DNA of 46,507 nt, from contig CALAJQ010000027.1 of the NCBI GenBank assembly GCA_937922785.1, positions 1 to 46,507 of the forward strand. The letters run 5' to 3'. A program made the translations under genes and the position numbers. Below are positions 17,263-25,275 of this stretch, one piece after another. The notes beneath the pieces are model-generated. The model was not told the DNA's origin and made no database searches. It was given only the letters and a program-made list of their open reading frames with translations. The first letter of the stretch is position 1; every line of letters starts with the position of its first letter. This DNA is from an uncultured Acidimicrobiales bacterium. GTDB lineage: Bacteria; Actinomycetota; Acidimicrobiia; Acidimicrobiales; SZUA-35.

Positions 17263-18804
17263 ATGGCAGAGCCAAAGCGCCGGCGATCCGGTGGACGAAA
17301 TCGAACTAGAACCGACGTCAGTAGCAAGATTGAGCAGCGGCCATTCCAGAATCTGGTGCGGAACTTCGAACCAACCAAGGTGGTCAGCGACGACGAGGTT
17401 GAAGCTGTTCACGAAGCATCACTTCAGATTCTTGCCAACACAGGGATCGATGTGCTGGAACCGGCAGCCCGCCAGCTTTATGTCGAGGCAGGATGCACAG
17501 CTGAAGGGTCACGAGTCCGCTTTGCTCCTGAGATGGTCAACGAGGTGATCAAGACCTGCCCTTCGGAGTTCACGCTGCACGCCCCGAACCCTGCGCACAA
17601 TCTTCAGATTGGCGGTAACAACGTGGTTTTTTCAGCTGTCGCTAGCCCGCCAAACGTCAGCGACACAGCAGGCGGGCGACGCATGGGGAACCAGGACGAC
17701 TTCCGCAAACTCGTACAACTCAGTCAGCACTTCAATGCAATCCAATTCCACGGCGGCTATCCGGTCGAACCGGCCGACATTCACCCTTCAGTCAGACACC
17801 TGCACGCAACCCATGATTTGCTGACCCTAAGCGACAAGGCGATTCACGCTTACTCGCTTGGCCGTCAAAGGAATCAGGACTGCCTAGAGATGGTCCGGAT
17901 CGCCCGCCAGGTTTCTGAAGAGAAACTGGACAATGAACCGTCGATCACAACTGTCATCAATTCGTCCTCACCACTGCGCCTAGACATTCCAATGTTGCTT
18001 GGAATTCTCGAATACTCGGCTCGTAACCAGGTGGTCATCATGACCCCCTTTACCTTGGCCGGTGCCATGGCTCCAGTAACCATCGCCGGTGCAGTGGCCC
18101 AACAAAATGCCGAGGCCCTTGCAGGCATGGCGCTAACCCAACTGGTGCGCAAAGGCGCTCCGGTCGTTTATGGCGGGTTCACTTCCAATGTCGACATGAA
18201 GTCTGGATCTCCGGCCTTCGGTACCCCAGAGTTTATGAAGGCTGCAATGCTTGGCGGGCAGATGGCTCGCCGTTACCGGGTGCCGTACCGGTCCTCCAAC
18301 GTGAACGCGGCAAACGCTGTTGACGCTCAGGCCGGGTACGAATCGGCCTTTTCGCTTTGGGGCGCGATCATGGGTGGGGCAAACATCGTGTTCCACGGGG
18401 CTGGCTGGCTAGAGGGTGGTCTGAGAGCCAGCTTCGAGAAGATGGTGATGGACGTCGACCTAATTCAGATGATGCAAACGTTCCTGTCGCCACTCGAGGT
18501 GACCGACAGTGAATTGGCCCTCGGCGCCATTGATGACGTCGGTCCGGGGGGCCATTTCTTTGGTACCCAGCACACTCAAGATCGCTATCGCGACGCCTTC
18601 TATTCACCAATGCTTTCGGACTGGCGCAACTTCGAGTCCTGGGATGAGGCCGGGTCACCCACCACCGATCAGAAAGCCGCCGAGCTGGTTCCAAGGTTCC
18701 TCGCAGAGTGCTCTCCACCCCCTATTGCAGAAAATGTCCGAGCTGAGCTGGATGAGTTTGTAAGCCGTCGCGTTGCCGAGGGCGGGGTCGAAACCGACTA
18801 CTAG
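17263..18804 (+). CDS. Trimethylamine methyltransferase (MttB) superfamily protein, non-pyrrolysine
   Basis: The 513-residue protein belongs to the MttB/COG5598 superfamily, which transfers methyl groups from amines such as trimethylamine or quaternary amines to a corrinoid protein. Recognisable parts are SLQILANTGIDVLEP, FAPEMVNEVIKTCP, the barrel segment YGGFTSNVDMKSGSPAFGTPE and the SSNVNAANAVDAQAGYES region. No in-frame TAG is present, so pyrrolysine is not used; glycine betaine or another quaternary amine is a likelier substrate, by analogy with MtgB. No corrinoid-protein gene lies nearby. The start MAEPKRR is chosen over an ATG-less extension to 17242 because no ribosome site precedes the latter. 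Confidence 0.88.
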   Translation: MAEPKRRRSGGRNRTRTDVSSKIEQRPFQNLVRNFEPTKVVSDDEVEAVHEASLQILANTGIDVLEPAARQLYVEAGCTAEGSRVRFAPEMVNEVIKTCPSEFTLHAPNPAHNLQIGGNNVVFSAVASPPNVSDTAGGRRMGNQDDFRKLVQLSQHFNAIQFHGGYPVEPADIHPSVRHLHATHDLLTLSDKAIHAYSLGRQRNQDCLEMVRIARQVSEEKLDNEPSITTVINSSSPLRLDIPMLLGILEYSARNQVVIMTPFTLAGAMAPVTIAGAVAQQNAEALAGMALTQLVRKGAPVVYGGFTSNVDMKSGSPAFGTPEFMKAAMLGGQMARRYRVPYRSSNVNAANAVDAQAGYESAFSLWGAIMGGANIVFHGAGWLEGGLRASFEKMVMDVDLIQMMQTFLSPLEVTDSELALGAIDDVGPGGHFFGTQHTQDRYRDAFYSPMLSDWRNFESWDEAGSPTTDQKAAELVPRFLAECSPPPIAENVRAELDEFVSRRVAEGGVETDY

Positions 18805-18862
18805 TACACCTCGGCCGGATTTGTTCTCGGAACAGATATCGGTTGGATAGCGTTATAGGGCT

Positions 18863-19732
18863 ATGAATAACACGATTAAGACGGGTCTCCTGCTGGGAGG
18901 CCTAGTAGGGCTCATTCTCGCCGCCGGACAACTTCTGGGCGGCAGCACCGGTTTGACCTTCGCAGTGATCATCTCAGTAGTGATGGTTGGGTACTCCTAC
19001 TGGTTCAGCGACAAGCTTGCGATCAAGTCGGCAAAGGCAATTGAAGTTGGGCCGGAGCAGTTACCGGAGTACTACCGGATAATGCAGGAACTCACCCACC
19101 AAGCCGATCTGCCGATGCCGCGGCTTTACGTAAGCCCGGAACAACAACCCAATGCGTTCGCAACCGGTCGAAACCCCAAGAATGCCGCAGTTTGTGTAAC
19201 CGAGGGGCTGCTAAAAACCCTCAGTTGGGACGAGGTACGAGGGGTTCTGGCCCACGAACTGGCACACGTGAACAACCGTGACATCCTGATTGGTTCTGTG
19301 GCGGCCGCTATTGCTACCGCCATCAGTTATGCGGCCAACATGGCGGTCTGGGGTGGCGCACTCGGCGGCAATCGGCGCCAGTCAAATGACGGCAATCCGA
19401 TTATTGCGCTTGCGTTTGTCATCCTGGCTCCAATGGCGGCCGGAGTCATTCAAATGGCTGTAAGCAGAAGTCGGGAATATGAAGCTGATCGCACCGCTGC
19501 TCGCCTAATCGGAGACGGCGAGCCGCTGGCCTCAGCGCTGGAGAAGCTACATGGTTACAGCCAGCAAGTTGTTAGCGACGTTCCAATTCCCCAAGCCAGT
19601 CACTACATCATCAACCCATTGGCCGGCCGCAGGGTTTCCAACGCAAACCTGTTCTCAACCCATCCTCCAGCCGAAGAGCGAATTCGTAGGCTCCGGGCTG
19701 GCGAGTGGCGAGAAGATCAACTCATTAGCTAG
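18863..19732 (+). CDS. htpX: Membrane zinc metalloprotease HtpX
   Basis: HtpX (M48B) degrades misfolded membrane proteins. It is 289 residues with two N-terminal membrane helices (about 5-22 and 28-47). The zinc-binding motif HELAH is at residues 131-135, with the third ligand glutamate in SREYEAD at about E207. Two further hydrophobic segments lie between these (about 140-165 and 175-200). All catalytic residues are present. TAGCGT ends 9 nt upstream of the ATG and may be a -10 element of a leaderless or near-leaderless transcript. Confidence 0.94.
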   Translation: MNNTIKTGLLLGGLVGLILAAGQLLGGSTGLTFAVIISVVMVGYSYWFSDKLAIKSAKAIEVGPEQLPEYYRIMQELTHQADLPMPRLYVSPEQQPNAFATGRNPKNAAVCVTEGLLKTLSWDEVRGVLAHELAHVNNRDILIGSVAAAIATAISYAANMAVWGGALGGNRRQSNDGNPIIALAFVILAPMAAGVIQMAVSRSREYEADRTAARLIGDGEPLASALEKLHGYSQQVVSDVPIPQASHYIINPLAGRRVSNANLFSTHPPAEERIRRLRAGEWREDQLIS

Positions 19733-19741
19733 ATGCCGAAG

Positions 19742-20236
19742 TCAGTCTCGGAAGTTCTGATACTGAAGCGGGATCTCGAAATCGGCTTCCTTTAGCCCAG
19801 CGATTACGTCCTGTAAGGCATCTCGCTTTTTTCCTGTAACCCTGACCTGGTCACCTTGGGTGGAGCTCTGAACGCCTTTTAGCTTCATTTCCTTGATCGC
19901 GACGTTGATCTTCTTAGCGAGTTCGGATGACACACCTTGCTTCAGTGCAATCTTCAAACGGCTTCGGCCACCGGCTGCATCTTCCATATTTCCCTCATCT
20001 AACGACTTTAGAGAGACTTTTCTCTTAACTAACTTCTCTTCAAGAACCTGCTTCAAAGCGAACATGCGATCCGGCGATGCGGTCTCGAGCGTGACCAAAA
20101 GACCCTTTTCATCCAACTCAATAGAGGAGTTTGTCCCCTTGAAGTCGAATCGGTTTGTGATCTCGCGCTGGGCTTGATCTACCGCATTCTTGACTTCTTG
20201 CATATCGATCTCTGAGACAACGTCAAAAGTAGGCAT
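19742..20236 (-). CDS. yajQ: YajQ family nucleotide-binding protein (UPF0234)
   Basis: This is a 164-residue protein of the YajQ family, a two-ferredoxin-fold protein. Members bind nucleotides, and some have been shown to bind cyclic di-GMP. It starts MPTFDVVSEIDMQEV and shows the family features ITNRFDFKGTNSSIEL, KKINVAIKEMKLKGVQS and QVRVTGKKRDALQDVIA. A GGDEF-EAL protein is encoded 10 kb away, so a c-di-GMP link is possible but not shown. TAGCGT lies exactly 6 nt before the ATG, indicating a leaderless transcript. Confidence 0.95.
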   Translation of the reverse strand: MPTFDVVSEIDMQEVKNAVDQAQREITNRFDFKGTNSSIELDEKGLLVTLETASPDRMFALKQVLEEKLVKRKVSLKSLDEGNMEDAAGGRSRLKIALKQGVSSELAKKINVAIKEMKLKGVQSSTQGDQVRVTGKKRDALQDVIAGLKEADFEIPLQYQNFRD

Positions 20237-20242
20237 GCACTT

Positions 20243-20248
20243 ACGCTA
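20243..20248 (-). promoter_or_regulatory. -10 box for leaderless yajQ
   Basis: TAGCGT on the minus strand ends 6 nt before the yajQ ATG; no ribosome-binding site is present. Confidence 0.5.
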
Positions 20249-20273
20249 GCAAGCGCTATTCTTTTATGTCCCT

Positions 20274-20355
20274 GGGTCTGTGCCCGAGTGGCCAAAGGGA
20301 GCGGACTGTAAATCCGCCGGCTTCGCCTACGTAGGTTCAAATCCTACCGGGCCCA
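20274..20355 (+). tRNA. tRNA-Tyr (GTA)
   Basis: The 82-nt class II tRNA has an acceptor stem GGGTCTG/CGGGCCC with two G-U pairs. The anticodon arm is GCGGA-CTGTAAA-TCCGC with anticodon GTA, and there is a long variable arm and a T-arm GTAGG-TTCAAAT-CCTAC. The discriminator is A; CCA is not encoded. Confidence 0.95.
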
Positions 20356-20395
20356 CTATTCTCAGCTGAGAAATACAAAGCTCATATGAGAAAAG

Positions 20396-20436
20396 ACAAA
20401 GCCTTCTCGCTTCGGTGAGGAGGCTTTGTGGTTTTT
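20396..20436 (+). terminator. Rho-independent terminator after tRNA-Tyr
   Basis: A 13-bp stem (ACAAAGCCTTCTC with GAGGAGGCTTTGT, one G-U pair) closes an 8-nt loop containing TTCG and is followed by GGTTTTTC. It lies 41 bp downstream of the tRNA and ends that transcript. Confidence 0.88.
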
Positions 20437-20465
20437 CGGAACGACTTCGCTCCGCTTGACACGGC

Positions 20466-20495
20466 TTGACAGGTGGTCACATAACAACTTAGCTA
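20466..20495 (+). promoter_or_regulatory. Promoter of FAD oxidoreductase gene
   Basis: A perfect -35 TTGACA at 20466-20471 is followed after 18 bp by TAGCTA at 20490-20495, seven nt before the ATG at 20503. A second TTGACA sits 10 bp upstream (20456-20461), forming a direct repeat CTTGACA. The mRNA would be leaderless or nearly so. Confidence 0.55.
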
Positions 20496-20502
20496 TGTAG
20501 CT

Positions 20503-21693
20503 ATGCAGGCTCTTGAGCGTTACGACGTTGTTTGTATCGGTGGAGCGGTCGTGGGGTCAGCGGCTGCCTATTTTCTAAGTGAGAATGCCGACTTCGACGG
20601 GTCGATCCTGGTCGTGGAGCCTGACTCCTCCTATGAAAACGCGCAAACCACTCGGGCGCAGAACAGCATACGAGAGCAGTTCTCAAAGCCTGTGAACATC
20701 CGCATAAGCCAATTTGGTATGGAGTTCATCAACAACTTCCACGCAAACGTCGAAGTCAAAGGCGAGTCGCCCTTGATTAACTTCAGGGGAACCGGCTACC
20801 TGTTCTTGTCCGAGCAACAAGACCATCTTGATGTTCTGGCCTCAGACGCAGTTTTGCAACAAGCAGAGGGTGCTGCGGTGCGCATGCTCGACCCGGCCCA
20901 AGTCTCTACAGAGTTCCCGTATCTGAACACCGAGACTCTGTTGGGAGCAAGAATGGGCAGCCTGAGCGAGGGGTCATTCGACGGTTGGGCCCTTCTACAG
21001 GGTCTGCGCCAAAGAGCCGAACACAACGGAGTCACCTACCTTGCCGATCGCGTAGCCGATTTGACGGTCGCCGGTGGTCAAGTGACTGAAGTGCATCTGG
21101 AGTCTGGCGTGAGGGTCGCTTGTGGCGCCGTTGTCAACGCGGCTGGAAGTCGGGCCAAGCTAATCGCTGACATGGCGGGCCTTGGTCTTCCAGTAGAGCC
21201 TCGAGCCCGTACCAGCTTTGTGTTTGATTGCCCCACACCAATTGACTACAACGTGCCTCTTACCGTCACGCCAGAAGGCGTTCATTTCCGGCGAGAGCAG
21301 AACCACTACATGACCGGAGCGGTTCCAGTCGAAGATGAAGCGGTTGAATATGACGATCTGGACGTTCGCCGTGACGAGTTCGACGAGCTCATCTGGCCGG
21401 TTCTCGCGAAGTATGTTCCCCAGTTCGATCGGGTGAAGGTGGTTACATCTTGGGGCGGCCAATATGCCTACAACACTCTCGACCATAACTTGGTTATTGG
21501 CCCCGGTTCGGAGGTCTCAAACCTTTACTTTGCTAACGGTTTCTCTGGGCATGGACTACAACAAGCACCCGCAGTCGGTAGGGGAGTCGCCGAACTGATC
21601 ACCTACGGCCAGTATCGGACTATCGACATGACATCGCTGGGGTATGAGCGGATTGTCTCGAAATCCCCATTCACCGAAAACGTTGTGATTTAG
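20503..21693 (+). CDS. FAD-dependent oxidoreductase (DAO family, FOXRED1-like)
   Basis: A 396-residue flavoprotein of the D-amino-acid oxidase fold. The N-terminal dinucleotide motif is VCIGGAVVGSAAAYFL with the acidic ribose contact in VVEPD. The stretch SIREQFSKPVNIRISQFG is like the corresponding region of FOXRED1 (GxRxQFSxPxNIxxS), a eukaryotic complex I assembly factor with bacterial relatives. The C-terminal part has WGGQYAYNTLDHNLVIG and FANGFSGHGLQQAPAVGR, the second FAD-binding element of the family. The substrate is unknown: sarcosine- or N-methyl-amino-acid-type oxidation is the family norm. Confidence 0.85.
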   Translation: MQALERYDVVCIGGAVVGSAAAYFLSENADFDGSILVVEPDSSYENAQTTRAQNSIREQFSKPVNIRISQFGMEFINNFHANVEVKGESPLINFRGTGYLFLSEQQDHLDVLASDAVLQQAEGAAVRMLDPAQVSTEFPYLNTETLLGARMGSLSEGSFDGWALLQGLRQRAEHNGVTYLADRVADLTVAGGQVTEVHLESGVRVACGAVVNAAGSRAKLIADMAGLGLPVEPRARTSFVFDCPTPIDYNVPLTVTPEGVHFRREQNHYMTGAVPVEDEAVEYDDLDVRRDEFDELIWPVLAKYVPQFDRVKVVTSWGGQYAYNTLDHNLVIGPGSEVSNLYFANGFSGHGLQQAPAVGRGVAELITYGQYRTIDMTSLGYERIVSKSPFTENVVI

Positions 21694-21707
21694 GCCAAAG
21701 ATATTCT

Positions 21708-21727
21708 CCTAGGTATCTGTACCTAGG
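21708..21727. promoter_or_regulatory. Perfect inverted repeat CCTAGGTA/TACCTAGG
   Basis: Two 8-bp arms flank TCTG in the gap between the FAD oxidoreductase and the downstream hypothetical gene. No T-run follows, so an operator is likelier than a terminator. The binding protein is unknown. Confidence 0.4.
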
Positions 21728-21766
21728 TCCCATAAAGATTGGCAGATTCATTGCCGTTATGAGTTC

Positions 21767-22444
21767 ATGGCCCTGGCTTCTGATGCTCACCTAGATTTTG
21801 CAGGCGATGTTGTCGAAAGTGGATTCCTGGTTCCTAACTCTTGGAATTGGAAATCGGACTCTGACGACCCCGATCTTCGAGACGTCGTCGTTGTAACGGA
21901 TCAGACTCTGTTCATTACTCGAGACATGAGTTCTAGCGCGGCACGCAAGATGTTGATGGCTGCAGCCGAGAGTGATCTTGCCGTTTCTGCTCGAGCTGCT
22001 GCCACGCGCCGCAACACCGCCATTCCACTTGTCGATATCGTTGAAGTTTCTTGGACCACGGGTCATCAGAAGGCAATCATCCACACCAGTAGTGGTCGCA
22101 CAGCAAGGATTGACCTGCCGAATGAAAAAATCACGGCCGAGATTTGCGAATGCATCGCTACGCGGGCTGGCTATGGCGCCAAGACTGTGACCGACCTTGG
22201 CCGGCCCGAAGACGCGCGGCCACTTGCTCCAGCGGCCGCTAGCGCTTTGATCTGCTGCGGCCTGGCCGGACTGTACACTTTTGTGCCACCGCTTAACTCT
22301 GCAGTTCCAGCACCGGCTCTGATGGGATCTTGTGCAGCAATGATGGCGATTTCGGCCTACTACGCAGTCAAGAAGCTGCAATTCACCAATGAACGAACTG
22401 CAGTAACGATTGACCGGCGCCGTTCCAGTGTCGGTCTCCCCTAG
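21767..22444 (+). CDS. Hypothetical protein with PH-like N-terminus and two membrane helices
   Basis: A 225-residue protein. The first 145 residues are soluble with alternating beta-type strands (DVVVVTDQTLFITRD, IPLVDIVEVSWTTG, KAIIHTSSGRTARI), suggestive of a bacterial PH/GRAM-like domain. Two hydrophobic segments follow at about 157-175 and 181-200, and then a short basic tail. No family is recognised. Its TAG stop shares the tetranucleotide CTAG with the stop of the convergent acetyltransferase gene. Confidence 0.7.
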   Translation: MALASDAHLDFAGDVVESGFLVPNSWNWKSDSDDPDLRDVVVVTDQTLFITRDMSSSAARKMLMAAAESDLAVSARAAATRRNTAIPLVDIVEVSWTTGHQKAIIHTSSGRTARIDLPNEKITAEICECIATRAGYGAKTVTDLGRPEDARPLAPAAASALICCGLAGLYTFVPPLNSAVPAPALMGSCAAMMAISAYYAVKKLQFTNERTAVTIDRRRSSVGLP

Positions 22445-22929
22445 AGCATCCGTTGCATTAGTGCCACATCTAGCCAGCGCCCGAACTTGCGCCCGATCTG
22501 GCGCTCGATGCCAACGAGCTCATAACCGTGACTGCGGTGCAAGTTGATGCTGGCCTCTTGAGCGTCTGCAATTCGGGCCATGATCGAGTGGTAGCCGTGA
22601 TGGCTAGCCAGTTCGATTAGCTCCGCCATCAGTGCGCTGCCAACCCCTTGGCGGTGCGCCTCTGGTGCCACGTAGACAGAGTTCTCAACCGTTGTTGAAT
22701 AAGCAGGCCTGTCTCGATAGCGGCTGAGGCTAGCGAAGCCTAGGATTTTGCCGTCGTCAGATTCGGCCACAACTGCTGCCAATGACCCTTGCCGGGCTGC
22801 TATCCAGTCTTTCTGCTCTTGGAGACTGCGAGGAACAAGGTCAAAGGTGTGAGTGGTCTCCGTCACCGCCTGGTTATAGATCCGGCGAAGCACCTCAGCG
22901 TCTTTGATTTCGGCCCTACGAATTTTCAC
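22441..22929 (-). CDS. GNAT family N-acetyltransferase (phosphinothricin-acetyltransferase type)
   Basis: The 162-residue protein has the GNAT fold of the PAT/Bar/YncA subgroup: IRRAEIKDAEVLRRIYNQAV at the N-terminus, VYVAPEAHRQGVGSALMAEL as the acetyl-CoA pyrophosphate loop, and NLHRSHGYELVGI as the late strand pair. The acceptor is unknown; members acetylate amino acids such as methionine sulfoximine or phosphinothricin. The start is set at GTG 22929, because TAGTCT lies exactly 6 nt upstream; the adjacent GTG at 22932 is the alternative. Confidence 0.9.
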   Translation of the reverse strand: MKIRRAEIKDAEVLRRIYNQAVTETTHTFDLVPRSLQEQKDWIAARQGSLAAVVAESDDGKILGFASLSRYRDRPAYSTTVENSVYVAPEAHRQGVGSALMAELIELASHHGYHSIMARIADAQEASINLHRSHGYELVGIERQIGRKFGRWLDVALMQRML

Positions 22930-22935
22930 CACGCC

Positions 22936-22941
22936 AGACTA
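22936..22941 (-). promoter_or_regulatory. -10 box for leaderless acetyltransferase gene
   Basis: TAGTCT on the minus strand is followed by 6 nt and GTG 22929. This fixes the start among two adjacent GTG codons. Confidence 0.45.
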
Positions 22942-22945
22942 GGCC

Positions 22946-23332
22946 TTAGCCCCCTCGGCTTCGACGAAACTTCTCAATCTCGCGCCTGTCTCGCTTCGTG
23001 GGCCGGCCAGCCCCTCGTTCCCGGTGTCCGTCTTGGGCATCAAAAACGGCCTTCCCGGGCCGGGTTCGTTCTGGCGCAGGAGGTGATTTGTCAATGACGG
23101 CTTCAGCAGCCAATGCAGCGCCAACTCGTTTCTCAAGCAGTTGCAACACTTCCACAATCACTGTTCTGTCCTTGCGGCGCACGGTGACAGAATCACCCAA
23201 CTTGAGTTTGGTCGCAGGCTTAGCTGACTCGTCGTTGACACGGACTCGCCCGGTTGCACAGGCCTCGTTTGCGCTTGCCCGAGTCTTGTAGATGCGCACG
23301 CACCACAGCCACTTGTCTAGGCGAACACTCAC
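22946..23332 (-). CDS. S4-domain RNA-binding protein, Hsp15/HslR-like
   Basis: The 128-residue protein has an N-terminal S4 domain, RLDKWLWCVRIYKTR then GRVRVND and KLKLGDSVTV. A long basic C-terminal tail (TKRDRREIEKFRR) is typical of Hsp15, which binds free 50S subunits carrying nascent chains. The ATG overlaps the stop of the response-regulator gene, so it is the last gene of the kinase-regulator operon. Confidence 0.88.
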   Translation of the reverse strand: MSVRLDKWLWCVRIYKTRASANEACATGRVRVNDESAKPATKLKLGDSVTVRRKDRTVIVEVLQLLEKRVGAALAAEAVIDKSPPAPERTRPGKAVFDAQDGHRERGAGRPTKRDRREIEKFRRSRGG

Positions 23333-23964
23333 AGAATTCGGCGGTCAGCCGCCCACCGGGTTAGCTCATTGCGGTTCGACAACTGCAGCTTGCGTAGTAC
23401 TGCGCTGGCGTGAGATTCAACCGTCTTGATCGAGATAGTCAGTCGCCTCGCGATTTCCTTGTAGGCATAACCACGGGCTAGCAGTCTCATTACTTCTTGC
23501 TCTCGAGCGGTCAGCTGATCCATCTCCGGATCTGCAGCCGGTGCCTTCAAATCGGTTGAGAAGGCATCCAAAACGAAACCAGCGAGACGAGGCGAGAACA
23601 CGGCATCGCCGTCGGCCACCCTGCGAACTGCATCAGTTAGGTCCGTGCCGTCGGCGGCCTTCGTTATGTAACCGCGTGCGCCAGCTCTGATTACCGAGAT
23701 GACATCCTCGGCAGCGTCTGATACTGACAGCGCAAGAAAGACTGTTGTTACTCCACGAGCTATGGCCCCTGAGATGACGTCTGCTGCGGTTCCGTCCGGA
23801 AGATGGACATCACACACAACAACATCGGGTCGCTCTCTGACAATCAGGTCGACAGCGTCAGCAACGTCGCCGGCTTCACCTACTACGTCGAAGGAATTTT
23901 CAAGCGCTCCCCGTACTCCAGCTCGAACTAGGGCATGGTCATCGACCAATACGATTCTGGTCAT
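23329..23964 (-). CDS. NarL/LuxR-type response regulator
   Basis: A 211-residue regulator. The receiver domain (1-120) has the acidic pair VDDH, the phosphoacceptor D52 in VVCDVHLPDG and the conserved Lys in YITKAADG. A GerE/LuxR helix-turn-helix follows: LTAREQEVMRLLARGYAYKEIAR, then SIKTVESHASAVLRKL. The ATG overlaps the 3' end of the kinase gene, so both are made together. Likely DNA targets are the phased TCAGGG sites upstream of the kinase gene. Confidence 0.94.
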   Translation of the reverse strand: MTRIVLVDDHALVRAGVRGALENSFDVVGEAGDVADAVDLIVRERPDVVVCDVHLPDGTAADVISGAIARGVTTVFLALSVSDAAEDVISVIRAGARGYITKAADGTDLTDAVRRVADGDAVFSPRLAGFVLDAFSTDLKAPAADPEMDQLTAREQEVMRLLARGYAYKEIARRLTISIKTVESHASAVLRKLQLSNRNELTRWAADRRIL

Positions 23965-25154
23965 GGTTTGGTCTCCTGTTTGAGGGGCATCACAAGCTCT
24001 ACCTCGGTGCCCGAACCGGGCGCCGAGTGGATAAGTGCCTTGCCTCCGACTCGCTGCATGCGGGCAACGATCGAATCGGCAACGCCATGGCGGTCTTGAC
24101 TGATGGAAGCCGGGTCGAAGCCGACGCCTGTATCACGTACAAAGACCTCGATTGATTGGCCGCGACGCTCTGCGTAAACGTCAATCCGGTTCGATCCTGA
24201 GTGTTTGGCTGCGTTGGCCATGGCCTCTTTGCTGGCAGCGATTAGGGCATCGAGATCGGCTGGCTCTAGGTCGTTGGTGTCGCCAACCGCTACTACTGCA
24301 ATTGAGACGTCGAAGCTGTCTTCGACAGAGGAAGCAGCAAATTCCAAAGCTGGCCCAAGCCGGAGCCCTGTGGGCGTGCTGGTGGGCGTCCCATAGAGCC
24401 AGTTGCGAAGCTCGCGTTCTTGGCGGCGCGCAAGCTGGCGCGTTCGGGCTGGGTCTTCGCCGTGTTGTTGGATAAGAGTGAGCGTCTGCAGGACCGAGTC
24501 GTGAATGTGGGCACTGATTCTTGCTCGTTCGTCTGATCTGATTCGCTCAAGTCGTTCGTGGTCAAGGTCGCGTCCCATTCGTACAACCGAAGGCGCCGCC
24601 ACCAATACAATCCCGCTCACCACAGCCATGCCGAACACTAATGACACGATCGCGTCAACGAAGTTCACCTGAAGTGCGGCAAAGGCAAGGAAACCGCCCA
24701 TAGCGAAGACCAGACCGGCGACCACCCGGACTACTGCCGACATTCCGCCTTCACCTGATCGGGTCCAGGCGATCAGCATCCCGGTTAGGACAAACCCAAG
24801 GGGGAAGACAACATCATCAAAGAAGGCGGGGGTTGATCGCAGCAGAAACAGGATCAGTCCGAGGGTGATCATGCCGATGGCTGCGTTGCGGTGCCCCGGC
24901 GTAGCCGCCTTGGGTTGTGGCACATAATTGCTGCTAAGGCTGTCGGGAGTGGCTAGAGCGAAAATGGCCCATCCGATTGCATACAGAACTAGTCCCCAGC
25001 CACCGACGGTGGCGAGCAGGAGAAAACAGACCCGGATAATGATTGCTTGTACGCCAAGCTCATGTGCAATTGCCGCAGCGACGCCGCCCACCCAGCGGTC
25101 CTCGGAATTGAGGCGAGGCATCTGCCATCGATTCTCTGTTAGTGGCTGGGTCAC
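23961..25154 (-). CDS. PspC-domain sensor histidine kinase (HisKA_3 type)
   Basis: A 397-residue membrane kinase. Residues 12-70 form a PspC domain (WVGGVAAAIAHELGV and a hydrophobic helix); further helices lie at about 92-106, 112-130, 140-160 and 168-190. The dimerisation box DERARISAHIHDSVLQTL carries the probable phosphoacceptor H218, and the ATPase domain has EAMANAAKHSG (N box) and VRDTGVGFDP (G1). Start is GTG 25154. The partner regulator is encoded immediately downstream with an ATGA overlap, and a second PspC protein is divergent, giving a LiaFSR/envelope-stress-like layout. Confidence 0.92.
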   Translation of the reverse strand: MTQPLTENRWQMPRLNSEDRWVGGVAAAIAHELGVQAIIIRVCFLLLATVGGWGLVLYAIGWAIFALATPDSLSSNYVPQPKAATPGHRNAAIGMITLGLILFLLRSTPAFFDDVVFPLGFVLTGMLIAWTRSGEGGMSAVVRVVAGLVFAMGGFLAFAALQVNFVDAIVSLVFGMAVVSGIVLVAAPSVVRMGRDLDHERLERIRSDERARISAHIHDSVLQTLTLIQQHGEDPARTRQLARRQERELRNWLYGTPTSTPTGLRLGPALEFAASSVEDSFDVSIAVVAVGDTNDLEPADLDALIAASKEAMANAAKHSGSNRIDVYAERRGQSIEVFVRDTGVGFDPASISQDRHGVADSIVARMQRVGGKALIHSAPGSGTEVELVMPLKQETKP

Positions 25155-25188
25155 TCTCTAAGTGTCGCATGCCTGGAGCCAAGTCACA

Positions 25189-25216
25189 TCAGGGGGTTAC
25201 CCTGACTTAACCCTGA
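25189..25216. promoter_or_regulatory. Three 11-bp-phased TCAGGG/CCCTGA sites
   Basis: TCAGGG starts at 25189, CCCTGA at 25200 and CCCTGA at 25211, exactly one helical turn apart, in the 121-bp region between the kinase operon and the PspC gene. The first two form an inverted repeat with a 5-bp spacer, and the last two a direct repeat. They are the natural candidate binding sites for the NarL-type regulator. Confidence 0.45.
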
Positions 25217-25275
25217 GACTGAATCAAGATTTAGGGGACTGATCGGGGAGACACCCAATAGGCAACCCGACAGGA

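Noticed and set aside
17263-18804. Pyrrolysine-containing trimethylamine methyltransferase
   Set aside because: No internal amber codon; the protein reads through as one frame.
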